A stretch of 64,000 nt of DNA from Neostapfia colusana. Taxonomy: Eukaryota; Streptophyta; Magnoliopsida; Poales; Poaceae. The notes under the pieces are model-generated. The model was given only the letters and a program-made list of their open reading frames with translations, was not told the origin of the DNA and did no database searches. Shown here one piece after another: positions 22,066 through 32,284 of the stretch; within the stretch, counting starts at the first letter, position 1; every line of letters begins with the position of its first letter. The stretch is taken from the NCBI GenBank assembly GCA_030760725.1, contig JASWHV010000010.1:33795760-33859759 (forward strand), in the 5' to 3' direction. A program made the translations under genes and the position numbers.

Positions 22066-22530
22066 CTAAATGCGGCGCGCCTCCATGCCTCGAACATACC
22101 TCTCGGGGGACGCCTAAGGTCTGTCAACCCCTTGAAGGCCTTGCCAGAAGGGGGAGACGCCTTAGGTCATCCAAGACGAGCCCGGGCCTACCTACCCCTT
22201 GAAGGCCTTAGCCAGAAGGGGAGAACTCCCCGGGGGCCCCCAGGAGAAGCCGCGCAGGACCTGATCCAGCGCGAAGATAACAACCTCATCGACAAGACTC
22301 GGCTGCAGGAAACACCCCGCAACGCACGGTCTCGGCTAATGCTCTAAGCACTACCGCCAAAGAACCAAGCGCGTCGGGGGCCTGCAGGAGTGCAACTTGG
22401 TGAAGCAGCACGCTCTATTCCAAGAAGGACCCATAAGCTCTCCCCCAGCAGGGAAGGTCCCTTCCGAATCATGAAAGCTGCCGCCCCAAGTACACATGCC
22501 TTCCAACCGAGAGTGGGATCCGTTCCCAAA
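22066..22530 (+). pseudogene. E4 gag-to-integrase deletion junction and integrase tail
   Basis: After gag come two copies of a CCTTGAAGGCCTT box, then QREDNNLIDKTRL and NARSRLML, and SREGPFRI pieces matching the last 70 or so residues of the E6 integrase. The whole protease-RT-RNase H-integrase core is absent. E7 has the same order and E1 a closely similar one, so the deletion is inherited. Confidence 0.8.
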
Positions 22531-23913
22531 AATCCTTGCCATGGAGCAACACTGTAAGTCCTACTTCCTGAGCATCAGTAGAACAGGGTTATTCCCTTCT
22601 GTAATAGATCTCATAGAATTTAGGAACAGCGCTTGGGGCAGCTAAGTCTCAAGGGACGGTACAGGACTACGTCCTGTTTAGCCTGGTTCCGACCCTAAGC
22701 GCGTAGAGTCTTGCTTCCCTTGAAGACAAGGCGGAACATTGCCTCCCCGTACAGCAAGAGTTCAACCTATGGGTACGAATACAGATGCCCGTTCTACTTA
22801 GCTCTCTCTCATGCGCTCATTTAAATTATGCATTAATTTCTATGATCGCACTATCTCTTTATGTTCATCGTACAACTAGCTCCCCCTCTCCTGTGCTCAT
22901 CCATAGTCGGCATTCGCTATCCTACCGAAGGCAGCTGCGCTTGAGGCACCTGCCGATGGCCGAGTGGGTCTCTCGGGCCTCCCCCAGTCAGGTGTTGCGG
23001 TGCCAGTTGGTTACCTCCAGGAAATGCCTGTGTTGTGCATGGGGGGTCCAGGGTGCGTATCCAGCTTAGCCGGCCCAGAGCCCAAAGCATGCGCATCCTG
23101 CCCTCCGGAGGTCCAGGGGAGTACGACCGCTTTGCCTGGTCATGAACCCAAAGCGCGTGCACTCTGCTTCCCCAGCGCATGGCCCGGTACTAGGGATCGG
23201 ACGGCCGTACCCGGACCTCGAAGGGAGCCGGAGCTCCGGCGCCTCGTGCACAGAATTGCACAAGCCCCGTATAGCGGATCAGGGTCGTAAGACGGATAAG
23301 ACTAGGAGACGGGAGGGGAGGACCCCCCGAGGAGAATTACGTTTCCTCTGCCTGTCTGCAGGACCTCCAGGTTACGGCAACAGGGACTGCATGAAGCGGG
23401 GGGAAAGGAGCTACCAGCTACTCCGGCCTGGGACTGGAAGGACCGGGACCTGCCCTCTAGAGGGGGCGGGACCCGGGGGCCCCACGTGTCCAGCAGGCCC
23501 GGAACTCTCTCCTCCCTTGAGGAGGGCTCCGCGCTCGCCATGTGGCAGGTGGAAGCCGGACCTCCCCCTCGGTGGGAGGGCTCCGAAAGCCCTACGTGTC
23601 CAACATGGCCGGAGCTCCCGCCTCTTAGGAAAGAGCTCCGGACCCGCCACGTGGCAGGCAGATATGGAGCTCCCCATAGGGCGAGATCCGGAGACCTCCG
23701 GGGGCGCCTAACACGGTTAGGACCCGTGGAGGGTGTCTGTGCAAAGCTCCGAGATTGGAAATGGCCTCTGAGTACCTTGCGGAGCTAAGGACTCAGCCAG
23801 GCAAAGCCAAGAAGGAGAGAAAAAGCATCACAGACACAAGTATCCAAGAGAGTCAAATTAAGTAAGGCTCCATGAGCTGGACTACAGACTCGATAAAAAG
23901 GGAGAAACAAGTC
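22531..23913. other. E4 conserved noncoding region with G-box module
   Basis: AT-rich stretch near 22800-22860, then an 87-codon minus-strand frame with ATG (22917-23180) and an overlapping open plus-strand frame (22964-23290), both conserved in E1, E5 and E7. A palindromic CACGTGG-type module spans 23440-23700. It lies downstream of the antisense ORF, so it may serve as its 3' untranslated region and also as part of the sense RNA tail. Confidence 0.6.
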
Positions 23914-25644
23914 CTAAGGACCTCCCGGCTCTCGCCGGAACCTTGCGGCTACAAGGGCGGCCACATCCTCGACTTCAGCCCTGGCAGCTTCCTCCCGCTC
24001 CGCGGCTGGGCCCTCTCTCGCTGGCTCTAGCGAAAAAGAGGGATCGCGGCTCTTGAAGCATGCCAGCACATGCGAGGCGACCTCTAAAGCTAAGCCGCGG
24101 CCCTCGGCCTCAAGCTCGCTGGCGACCACCGAGTCGAGTCTGTCCAGCTTGGCGCCGATCAACTCCAACGCAGGGATCACCTCCGCCACCTTCAATGCAG
24201 GAGTCGCGGCCCTCACCGGACTGAAGCCAAGAGGGATCAGGGCGGACCCCGCTCGATCCACGAAGCTTGAGACCGCAAGAGCTTCGGAGGACCGCAAGGC
24301 TGAGAGCTCCTCCACCTCGCGGCGGGCCGCCTGCAGAACCTCCAGGTTCCTCTCGGAGAATTCCTTCTCCTTGGCCGCCAGGGAGCTCTCCCGAAGGTGG
24401 AGAGTCTTGGGGAGCCGCTCCAACTCAGCGGCCTTGAAGTCGGCGGTCAGCTCCCGATCCAAGACCGCCCGGCGTTCACGGGAGACCTGTTCCTCCCTCA
24501 AGTCGAGGTCTGCTTTTAGGATCTCCAGCTCCTCCATCCGAGCTCGAAGGTCATCCTCGCCCGCAGCCAGCTGCGCGGCGACCCTCTCCGCCTCAGCTGC
24601 CATGGAACGCTCCCGTTCCTCAACGGCGAGTTCATGGCGCTCCAACCGCTGCCGTATCTCCACAGCAGTAGAGAGGCTCTCTTCAGCCCGGGCGTGTGCC
24701 TCCAGGGCCTCCCTGTTGATCCGCCGCGATTGGGTGTCCATGCGGTCGACAGCCCGCTTCATCCGGTCGACGAGCGCTTCCCTGAAGTCGAGCAACTCCT
24801 GCCTGGAGTCGAGCTCACTCTTAATCTTCGCGGTCCTCTCCCGCAAAAGGTTCCCCCAGATGAGGAGGCGATCCCGTTCAACCATATACTCCTCCCGCTC
24901 GCGCCCCAATGCAGCCAAGACCTGCCGAACGCTCGTCTCGGCAAGCGCGAAGGCATCCGCTAGAGGCAATGGAGCAACAGAGGCCGGGGCAGTCCCCCTG
25001 ACCTCCTCCATTACCTTGTCCTCAGAAAGAGCCGACGCACCAGCAACCAAGACGAGACACCGATCAGGAGAAGCTAGCTCCGAGGCTCTGGCAGCCAGGC
25101 CTGCCGGGCTCTCTTCAGCTTCAGGCTCCTTGATCTGAGGAGAGGGGCAAACCGGGGAAGGCGGTGCTGGAGAAAAGGCCGGGCCGCCTAGTGCAGGGTC
25201 GACCTCCGCTGGCTTGGGGGCCGCGGTGGCCGTCTCAGCAGGAAGAGACGACGCCACCGCGGTGTCCGGGCACACCAGAACAGGAGAAGTTCGCGCTGGC
25301 CTGGGGGCCGCGGCAGTTGCCCCTGGCCCCGAGCGCAGCGGCGCAGACTCCCCGCAAGTCGGGGAAGGCCGGGAAGCGCGGACACTCCAGCGAGCTCTGA
25401 ATCCCGACTTCCGAGCCGGGGTAGGACTCCCAGAGCCCGCTATCGTCACGGACGGCCGCTCCGCAGTCGCTTGGACTGGCGGAACAGGGGACGCCCCAGA
25501 AGCTTCCCCCAGCGCATCAACCCGGGGCCTCTTTGAGTCGCCACCGGAGAGAGTGTCAGGCACCCCAGAATCCCGACTTGGCACCGACGCCGTTGCTGGA
25601 GGAGATCGAGCGCGTTTCTTCTCTGGCGGCGGGTTGGAAGCCAT
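23914..25644 (-). CDS. Intact antisense coiled-coil protein of E4 (576 aa)
   Basis: The only full-length copy of this ORF in the window, open from ATG 25644 (MASNPPPEKK) to the stop at 23914. An in-frame ATG 13 codons upstream would give 589 aa. I prefer 25644 because E1, E5 and E7 all keep an ATG there. Residues 1-205 are Ala/Pro/Ser-rich and probably disordered, with two basic patches that look like nuclear localisation signals (EKKRARS near 8, SKRPRVD near 37). Residues about 240-440 are Glu/Arg/Leu/Ala-rich with heptad character, a long coiled coil. The C-terminal 130 residues are helical (ALIPLGFSPVR, IGAKLDRLDSV, ASHVLACFKSRDPSFSLEP). No catalytic motif or membrane segment is seen. Antisense ORFs at this place are known in Tat elements, but their function is unknown. 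It would need its own antisense promoter. Confidence 0.88.
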   Translation of the reverse strand: MASNPPPEKKRARSPPATASVPSRDSGVPDTLSGGDSKRPRVDALGEASGASPVPPVQATAERPSVTIAGSGSPTPARKSGFRARWSVRASRPSPTCGESAPLRSGPGATAAAPRPARTSPVLVCPDTAVASSLPAETATAAPKPAEVDPALGGPAFSPAPPSPVCPSPQIKEPEAEESPAGLAARASELASPDRCLVLVAGASALSEDKVMEEVRGTAPASVAPLPLADAFALAETSVRQVLAALGREREEYMVERDRLLIWGNLLRERTAKIKSELDSRQELLDFREALVDRMKRAVDRMDTQSRRINREALEAHARAEESLSTAVEIRQRLERHELAVEERERSMAAEAERVAAQLAAGEDDLRARMEELEILKADLDLREEQVSRERRAVLDRELTADFKAAELERLPKTLHLRESSLAAKEKEFSERNLEVLQAARREVEELSALRSSEALAVSSFVDRAGSALIPLGFSPVRAATPALKVAEVIPALELIGAKLDRLDSVVASELEAEGRGLALEVASHVLACFKSRDPSFSLEPAREGPAAEREEAARAEVEDVAALVAARFRREPGGP

Positions 25645-26134
25645 GGCAAGGGAGAACTCAAAGGCAAGAGAGCAAAAGCACAAGAGTCCGAGAAGAAACG
25701 CTGAGGAGTGCGAAGGGAAGCTGCAATGTGGGTAAGACCCCCTCTAAAAAGCTTCCCGGTGCAATTCCAAGCGATTTGGAACTCTTCGGATACCCCGCGT
25801 CGGTGACCGCTTCGGTTCCTAAACTGAGTGCCGATGAGAGGTGGGCCCAAGCCGCTTAACTAAAGCGGTGGGGTCAAGGAGTCAGTCTCCTAAGAAGATG
25901 AGCCGGCAAGGCACTTTGGCGGTTCCCGAAGAAAGCGCCGCAACGTGCAGAGTGGCAGTCTTGGGAATCGCCGCAGTAAAAGCAACCATCAAGTGGGCGC
26001 ACGCTCCCACGATCCCGTGGCTGTTCGTGCTCCGGCAGCGGTCAATTCGGGACTTAGAGAAAGTGCGCGGATCGGAAGAGACGGAGGTCCCACCTCGGGC
26101 TCGCTATCTCCCCCGAGATGGGCCCGGGGGCCAC
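25645..26134. promoter_or_regulatory. E4 upstream region of the antisense ORF and PPT-side block
   Basis: A 490-bp stretch conserved in all members with this ORF. It should contain the antisense promoter, but no clear TATA box is visible. A long imperfect inverted repeat occurs around GGCGGTTCCC / GGGAATCGCC (25918-25975). The last 18 bases before the LTR (GATGGGCCCGGGGGCCAC) are the candidate PPT. Confidence 0.45.
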
Positions 26135-27232
26135 TGTCGGTACCTGAGATATGGGGTACCCCCGCGCACAGGGTAAAATGCCTAAGGTACTCGCCCTTCT
26201 CCGCAGGGAGAGCTCCAAAGGCGCCACGCGTCCGGCGTGGCCGGACCTCCCTCTCCTCAGAGGAGAGCTCCGGGCCCGCCACGTGGCATACAGAAGCCGG
26301 ACCTCCCCCTCCGCGGGAGAAAGGTCCGAAGACGCCATGTGTCCAGCGGGGCCGGACCTCCCTCTCCTCAGAGGAGAGCTCCGGGCCCGCCACGTGGCAT
26401 ACAGAAGCTGGACCTCCCCCTCCGCGGGGAGAGGTCCGGAGGCTCCACGTGCCCCGCAGGCCGGACCCTTCTCTCCTCAGAGAAGGGCTCCGGACCCGCC
26501 ACATGGCCAGAAGAACGGTGCTGCCTGCCCCCGAGCGGTAGGCAGCGGGCGTAAAGGCGCCCCACACCTTGCCCGTACAAGGTATTCAAGGCCCGCGTCT
26601 TCCCAAGACGCGGAAACGCGGAGCACGCGTCTGTCAGGTGCCGTTGCGCCCTGTCGCATCACAGACTGGCGCGCGGTGTCAGAACCTGCCAGCCACTAAA
26701 TGCCGCGACAAGACATCCCATGCCGCCTGCACCGTCATCAACCACTACGACTAGCATGCGGCATGGGCAGGGCGGCAAGATGAAGACTCAGAAGCCTTCG
26801 ATCAGAGGCAACTACCGGGATAACTGCAGATACGGTAGATAATAGACAATCTTCCCGGGACCACCTGTCGGGTCCCGGCTCCCCTTGTAAGCCGCCCGAG
26901 TCTTGGACTATAAAAGGCTCGGGTAGGCGTCGATAGCAAGGGTTCGCATTTTGCAACTCATACGCTAGCCATACACTGTCAAGCTGTAACTCACCCCCGA
27001 GCTCAGGCCTCTGGTCCTGAGCAGCAAGCAATACAGCGAGCTCCATAGCTCGCCGTGGACGTAGGGTTTTACGCTCCGGCGGCCTGAACCACGTAAAACT
27101 CGCCGTGTCAAGCTCTTACTAACTCGTTCCATCTGCGCAATCTCTCCGCTAGGGACTAGCCCCTCCGAAAAAAGAACCACCGCGGGCTGCCCAGTGCAGG
27201 ACCGGGGGAAGTGTCGACCGAACACTTCGACA
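26135..27232 (+). repeat. E4 3' LTR
   Basis: 1,098 bp with canonical ends. TATAAAAG at 26909-26916 is intact. It is about 97% identical to the 5' LTR by eye. The right duplication GCAGC follows. Confidence 0.97.
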
Positions 27233-27237
27233 GCAGC

Positions 27238-29185
27238 GACTCCCCAGGTTGTTACTTGATGGCTTGGAGGTCAAGCTCCGTGCCGGGACGGTTGTAGGAG
27301 CTGCCGAAGTTGGCGATGAACTGCCGGCAGAGCTCTCCCCAGGAAGTTATGGAACCTTGAGGGAGGTTCATGAGCCAAGACCGGGTCGGGCCGGTCAAGG
27401 CGACGGGGAAGTAGTTGGCCATGACGGCCTCATCCACTCCTGCGGAAAGTACGGCGGTGGAGTAGATCTGAAGGAACTCCGCCGGGTTGACGCTGCTGTC
27501 GAACTTTTCGGGCAGGTGTGGCCAAAACCGGAGCCTGGTGTAGCTGGAATCTGCCGTGTGCTCACCAACCATTGGCGTGCGCATCAGCGACACGTCCGGT
27601 TGGCCGGAGCGTTGTCCCCGCCGAAGTCGAGGGTTTGCCGCGGCGACGACGAAACGTTCTACCTCGCGAATCCGCTGCTGGGTCGCTGCCTGAGGCTCGT
27701 CCCCAGCAGGCGGATTGAGTAGCAGCGCTCTTGCTGCGGCTAGCGCACCCCCGCCGGGTACGCCCAGCGCTACTGAAGACCTGACGCTGGTCGGAGCCTG
27801 CATTGCCGGGGTCGGCGCTGCCAGAGCCGGTTGCTGGCTCCCAGTGCAGGTATTGGTGCCGTGAACGCTTGGTTCGCCGCTGGCACAGTGTGCCCCGGTA
27901 TGGGCAAGGCTGCTCCATAGACCGGGGACGCCGTTTGCGGGGCATATGGTTGTGGCATATGCTGCGCGGCGTATGCCTGGGGCAGAGCTCGCGTGGCGAA
28001 AATCTGCCCTTCAGGCTGGGTCGAGGCCGACGTCATACTGTCGCCAGCCTCTTAGTTGCGACGCCTTTCTCAACGTCGCATGAAGAACACTCGGGCATCT
28101 TGGCCCAAGTGACATCGCTCCGGCTCTGCCCCCAGGTCCGTCGACGGAAGCCTGGTGGAGCTGGAGTCCGCCGTCTGCTCGCCAACCATTGGCGTGCGCG
28201 TCAGCTGCACGGCCAGTTGGCCGGAGCGTCGTCCCCGCCGAAGTCGAGGGTTTGCGGCGGCAGCGACGAGACGGTCTATCTCTCGAATCCACTGCTGGGT
28301 CGCTGCCTGAGGCGCGTCCCCAGCAGGCAGATTGCGCAGTAGCGCTCTTGCTGCGGCTGGCGCACCCCCGCCGGGTACGCCCAGCGCTACTGAAGACCTG
28401 TCGCTGGTTGGAGCCTGCATTGCCGGGGTCGGCGCTGCCAGAGCCGGTTGCTGGCTCCCAGTGCAGGTACTGGTGTCGCGAACGCTTGGTTGCGCCTGAC
28501 ACAGTGTACCCCGGTACGGGCAAGGTTGCGCCATAGGCCGGGGACGCCGCTTGCAGAGCACATGGTTGTGGCTTATGCTATGCGGCGTACACCTGGGGCA
28601 GAGCTCACGTAGCGAAGGTCTGCCCTCCAGGCTGGGTCGAGGCCGACGTCATGTTGTCGCTAGCCTCTTGAGTGCGACGCCTTTCTCGACGTCGCTCGAG
28701 GAACACTCGGGCATCTTGGCCCAAGTGGCACCGTTCCAGCTCTGTCCTCAGGTCCGTCGACGGAAGCTTGGTGGAGCTGGAACCCGCCGTCTGCCCGTCA
28801 ACCGTTGGCGTGCGCATCAGCGACACAGCCGGTTGGTCGGAGCGTTGTCCCCGCCGAAGTCAATGGTTTGCGGCGGCGACGACAAGACGGTCTACCTCGT
28901 GAATCCACTGCTGGGTCGCTGCCTGAGGCGCGTCCCCAGCAGGCGGATTGTGCAGTAGCGCCCTTGCTGCGGCTAGCGCACCCCCACCGGGTACGCCCGG
29001 CGATACTGAAGGCCTGACGCTGGATGGAGCCTGCATTGCCGGGGTCGGCGCTGCCAGAGCCGGTTGCTGGCTCCCAGCTTGCCCTGACACACTCCGTCCT
29101 GAGTGTGTCATCATGTACTCTCCCCTGGTCATGGTTTGCCGCGGGCGCAGGGGGGAGAGTTTGCCGCTGAAGGAAGCTTGGTCAT
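27238..29185 (-). pseudogene. gag: E3 gag, proximal piece with ~617-bp tandem duplications
   Basis: Starts at ATG 29185 after the PBS. The N-terminal Pro/Ala-rich gag segment is repeated. The landmark encoding GSQQPALAAPTPAMQAP occurs (minus strand) near 29075, 28460 and 27840, spaced about 617 bp, followed by a truncated third unit that jumps to the capsid-like part at about 27525. Because the unit is not a multiple of three, each junction shifts the frame (ALGASNRLWQ), so no full Gag is possible. Type I gag by VPGGG and QAATQQWI. E8 has the same arrangement. Confidence 0.9.
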
Positions 29186-29221
29186 CTTCGTCGGTGGAAA
29201 CTCGTCGCGCAAGGAGAAAAG

Positions 29222-29240
29222 CCCCCTTCCTGGCACGCCA
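29222..29240 (-). other. E3 primer-binding site
   Basis: Minus strand reads TGGCGTGCCAGGAAGGGGG just inside the 5' LTR. It differs at two positions from the majority of siblings. Confidence 0.75.
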
Positions 29241-29242
29241 AA

Positions 29243-30368
29243 TGTCGAAGTGTTCAGTCGACACTTCCCCCGGGCCTGCACTTGGCAGCCCGCGGAGGTT
29301 CTTTTTTCGGTGGGGCTGGTCTCTAGCGGAGAACTTGCGCAGATGGACGAGTTAGTAAGAGCTTGACACGGCGAGTTTTACGTGGTTCAGGCCGCCGGAG
29401 TGTAAAACCCTATGTCCACGGCGAGCTATGGAGCTCGATGTATTGCTTGCTGCTCAGGACCAGAGGCCTGAGCTCGGGGGTGAGTTACAGCTTAAGAGTG
29501 TATGGCTAGCGTATGAGTTGCAAAGTGCGAACCCAGGGGTGCGGATGGCTAGAGTCCGACCCCTGCTAACGTCGCCTACCCGAGCCTTTTATAGTCCAAG
29601 ACTCGGGTGGCTTACAAGGGGGGCCGGGACCCGACAGGTGGTCCCGGGGAGATTGACTGATATCTACTGTATCTGCAGTTACGCCGGTAGTTGTCTCTGC
29701 CGAAGGCTTCTAAGTCCTCGTCTTGTAGCTCTGCCCATGCCGCATGCTAGTCGTAGCGGATGAAGACGGCGGGGGCGGCATGGGATGTCTTGTCACTGCG
29801 TTTATTGGCTGGCAGGCTCTGACACTGCGCGCCAGTCTTTGATGTGACTGGGCGCAACGGCACCTGACAGAGGCGTTGCTCCGCGTCTCCGTGTCTTGGG
29901 AAGGCGCGGGCCTTGAATACCTTGTACGGGCAAGGTATGGGGCGTCTTTACGCCCGCTGCTTATCGCTCGGGGGCAGGCAGCGCCGTTCTGCTGGCCACG
30001 TGGCGGGCCCGGAGCCCTCCTCAGAAGAGAGGGGGGTCCGGCCCCGCAGGACACGTGGAGCCTTCGGACCTCTCCCCACGGAGGGGGAGGTTCGGCTTCT
30101 GTTGGCCACGTGGCGAGCCCGGAGCTCCTCTCTGAGGAGAGGGGGGTCCGGCCTCTCCGGACACGCGGCACCTTCGGACCTCTCTCCCGCGGAGGGGGAG
30201 GTCCGGCTTCTGTATGCCACGTGGTGGGCCCAGAGCTCTCCTCTGAGGAGAGGGAGGTCCGGCTCCGCTGGACGCGTGGCGCCTTCGGAGCTCTCCCTGC
30301 GGAGAAGGGCGAGATCCTTAGGCATTTTCCCCTGTGCGCGGGGGTACCCCATATCGAGGGTACCGACA
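29243..30368 (-). repeat. E3 5' LTR
   Basis: 1,126 bp with canonical ends and the type III insertion near 29531-29560. It is roughly 98% identical to the 3' LTR at 15247-16371 by eye. The CAGTC duplication follows at 30369. Confidence 0.95.
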
Positions 30369-30373
30369 CAGTC

Positions 30374-30712
30374 CATCGAGCGGCAAAACTTCATCCGCAA
30401 AGAAATCAAGAAGCTGCTGGACGCTGGCTTCATACGGGAAGTCCACCACCCCCGGTGGTTGGCGAACCCTGTTGTTGTCCCGAAGGCCGCCGGGAAGCTC
30501 CGGATGTGCATCGACTACACCAGTCGCAATAAGGCATGTCCCAAAGATCCATTCCCTCTCCCTAGAATAGATCAAATAGTAGACTCGACATCAGGCTGCG
30601 ATATGCTGTGCTTCCTAGACGCCTACTCTGGTTTCCATCAGATCACTATGTCTAGAGAATATAAAGAGCACACCTCCTTCATCACAGTAGATGGTCTGTA
30701 CTGTTATGTCTC
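30374..30712 (+). pseudogene. pol: E2 reverse transcriptase, central piece
   Basis: Continues the RT of E2 with IERQNFIRKEIKKLLDAGFI, RWLANPVVVPK, RMCIDYTSRNKACPKDPFPL and FLDAYSGFHQITMSRE. The catalytic YVDD is not reached, because E5 starts after GLYCYVS. The frame is open over this piece. Confidence 0.92.
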
Positions 30713-31795
30713 TGTCGAAGTGTGTGGTCGACACTTCCCCCAGACCTGCACTGGGCAGCCCGCGGAGGTTCCTTTTCGGAGGGGCTAGTCACTTGCGGAG
30801 AGCTCAAGCGTATGGACGAGTTTCGGAGAAGCTTGACACGGCGAGTTTTACGTGGTTCAGGCCGCCGGAGCATAAAACCCTACGTCCACGTCTAGCTGAG
30901 GAGCTCGCTGTATTGCTTGTTGCTCAGAACCGGAGTCCTGAGCTTGGGGATGAGTGATGTCTAGCGTATGAGTTGCTGGAGTGCGAACCCTTGCTAACAT
31001 TGCCTACCCGAGCCTTTTATAGTCCAAGGCACGGGTGGCTTACAAGGGGGACCAGGACCCGACAGGTGGTCCCAGGGAGATTGCCTGCAGACTATCGTAT
31101 CCGCAGTTATGTCGGTAGTTGTCTCCGGCGAAGGCTTCTGAGTCTTCGTCTTGCCGCCCTGCCCATGCCGCACGCTAGCCGTAGTGGGTGATGACGGCGG
31201 AGGCGGTAGGGGATGTCTTGTCGCTGTGTTTATTGGCTGGCAGGTTCTGACACCGTGCGCCAGTCTGTGATGCGACTGGGCGCAACGGCACCTGACAGAG
31301 GCGTGCTCCACGTCTCCGCGTCTTGGGAAGGTGCGGGCCTTGAATACCTTGTACGGGCAAGGTATGGGGCGTCTTTACGCTCGCTGCCTACCGCTCGGGG
31401 GCAGGCAGCGCTCTTCTGCTGGACACGTGGCGAGCCCGGAGCCCTCCTCAGAGAAGAGGGAGGTCCGGCCCTGCAGGGCACGTGGAGCCTTCGGACCTCT
31501 CCCCACGGAGGGGGAGGTCCGGCTTCTGTCGGCCACGTGGCGGGCCCGGAGCTCTCCTCTGAGGAGAGGGAGGTCCGGCCCCGCTTGACACGTGGCACAT
31601 TTGTACCTTTCTCCCGCGGAGGGGGAGGTCCGGCTTCTGCAAGACACGTGGCGAGCCCGGAGCTCTCCTCTGAGGAGAGGGAGGTCCGGCCCCGCCGGAC
31701 GCGTGGCGCCTTTGGAGCTCTCCCTGCGGAGAAGGGCGAGATCCTTATGCATTTTCCCCTGTGCGCGGGGGTACCCCATATTGCGGGTACCGACA
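30713..31795 (-). repeat. E5 3' LTR
   Basis: 1,083 bp with ends TGTCGAAGTG (30713) and GGTACCGACA (31795) on the plus strand. Its closest look-alikes by length and detail are the E1 and E2 LTRs. The partner LTR is outside the window. Confidence 0.94.
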
Positions 31796-32284
31796 GTGGC
31801 CCCGGGCCCATCTCGGGGGAGATAGCGAGCCCGAGGTGGGACCTCCGTCTCTTCTGTTCCGCGCACTTTCTCTATATCCCGCATTGACCGCTGCTGGAGC
31901 ACGAACAGTCGCGGGATCGTGGGAGCATTCGCCCACTTGATGGTTTCCTTTACTGCAGCGGTTCCCAAGACTGCCACTTCTGCACGTTGCGGCGCTTTCT
32001 TCGGGAACCGCCGGAGTGCCTTGCCGGCTCGTCTCCTTGGGAGACTGACTCCTTGACCCACCAATTCAGCTGGGCGGCTTGGGTCCACCTGTCATCGGCG
32101 CTCGGTCCTGGAGCCGAAGCGGTTGCCGATGCGGCGTATTCGAAGAGTTTCCAATCGCTTGGAATTGCACCTGGGGAGTTTTAAGAGGGGATCTTACCTG
32201 CATTGCGGCTTCCCTTCGCACTTCCCAGCGCTTTTTCTTGGACTCTTGCGCCTTTGTATTCTTGCCTTTGAGTCCTCCCTCGTC
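31796..32284. other. E5 PPT-side block and antisense ORF upstream region
   Basis: Homologous to 3349-3838 of E1, with the same order of landmarks. Nothing further can be resolved. Confidence 0.55.

Larger units (their letters stand above)
19163..27232 (+). mobile_element. E4: complete type II non-autonomous element
   Basis: 8,070 bp with both LTRs (19163-20259 and 26135-27232), PBS, near-intact gag, integrase tail remnant, conserved noncoding region, an intact antisense coiled-coil ORF and perfect GCAGC duplications. The LTRs differ at about 29 sites by eye (about 2.6%), so it is fairly young. It lacks protease, RT, RNase H and integrase and must use enzymes of another member. It is the best preserved copy in the window. 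Confidence 0.96.
15247..30368 (-). mobile_element. E3: type III non-autonomous element, carrying E4
   Basis: Minus orientation with LTRs at 29243-30368 (5') and 15247-16371 (3'). The internal DNA is split by E4. Its own length is about 7,047 bp. Order: PBS, gag with about 617-bp tandem duplications, direct junction to the end of RNase H and aRH, integrase scraps, a conserved noncoding region, a 115-bp tandem array, then the 3' LTR. It lacks protease and RT, and no coding frame is whole. The two LTRs differ at roughly 25 sites by eye (about 2%). Confidence 0.93.
11411..30712 (+). mobile_element. E2: Tat-like element with gag-pro-RT, split by E3 and cut by E5
   Basis: Visible parts are the 5' LTR (11411-12492), PBS, gag-protease (12549-15094) and RT in two pieces (15095-15246 and 30374-30712). 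E3 separates the two RT pieces with target duplication CAGTC. At 30713 E5 interrupts the RT again, and the remainder lies beyond the right edge. It inserted after AATTG in the Tekay-like RT. The presence of protease and RT makes it an autonomous-type copy, but it has several stops. Confidence 0.9.

Noticed and set aside
22964..23290. 108-codon plus-strand frame as a certain gene
   Set aside because: It has no conserved ATG, and both strands are open in the same GC-rich DNA. It is kept only as a finding.
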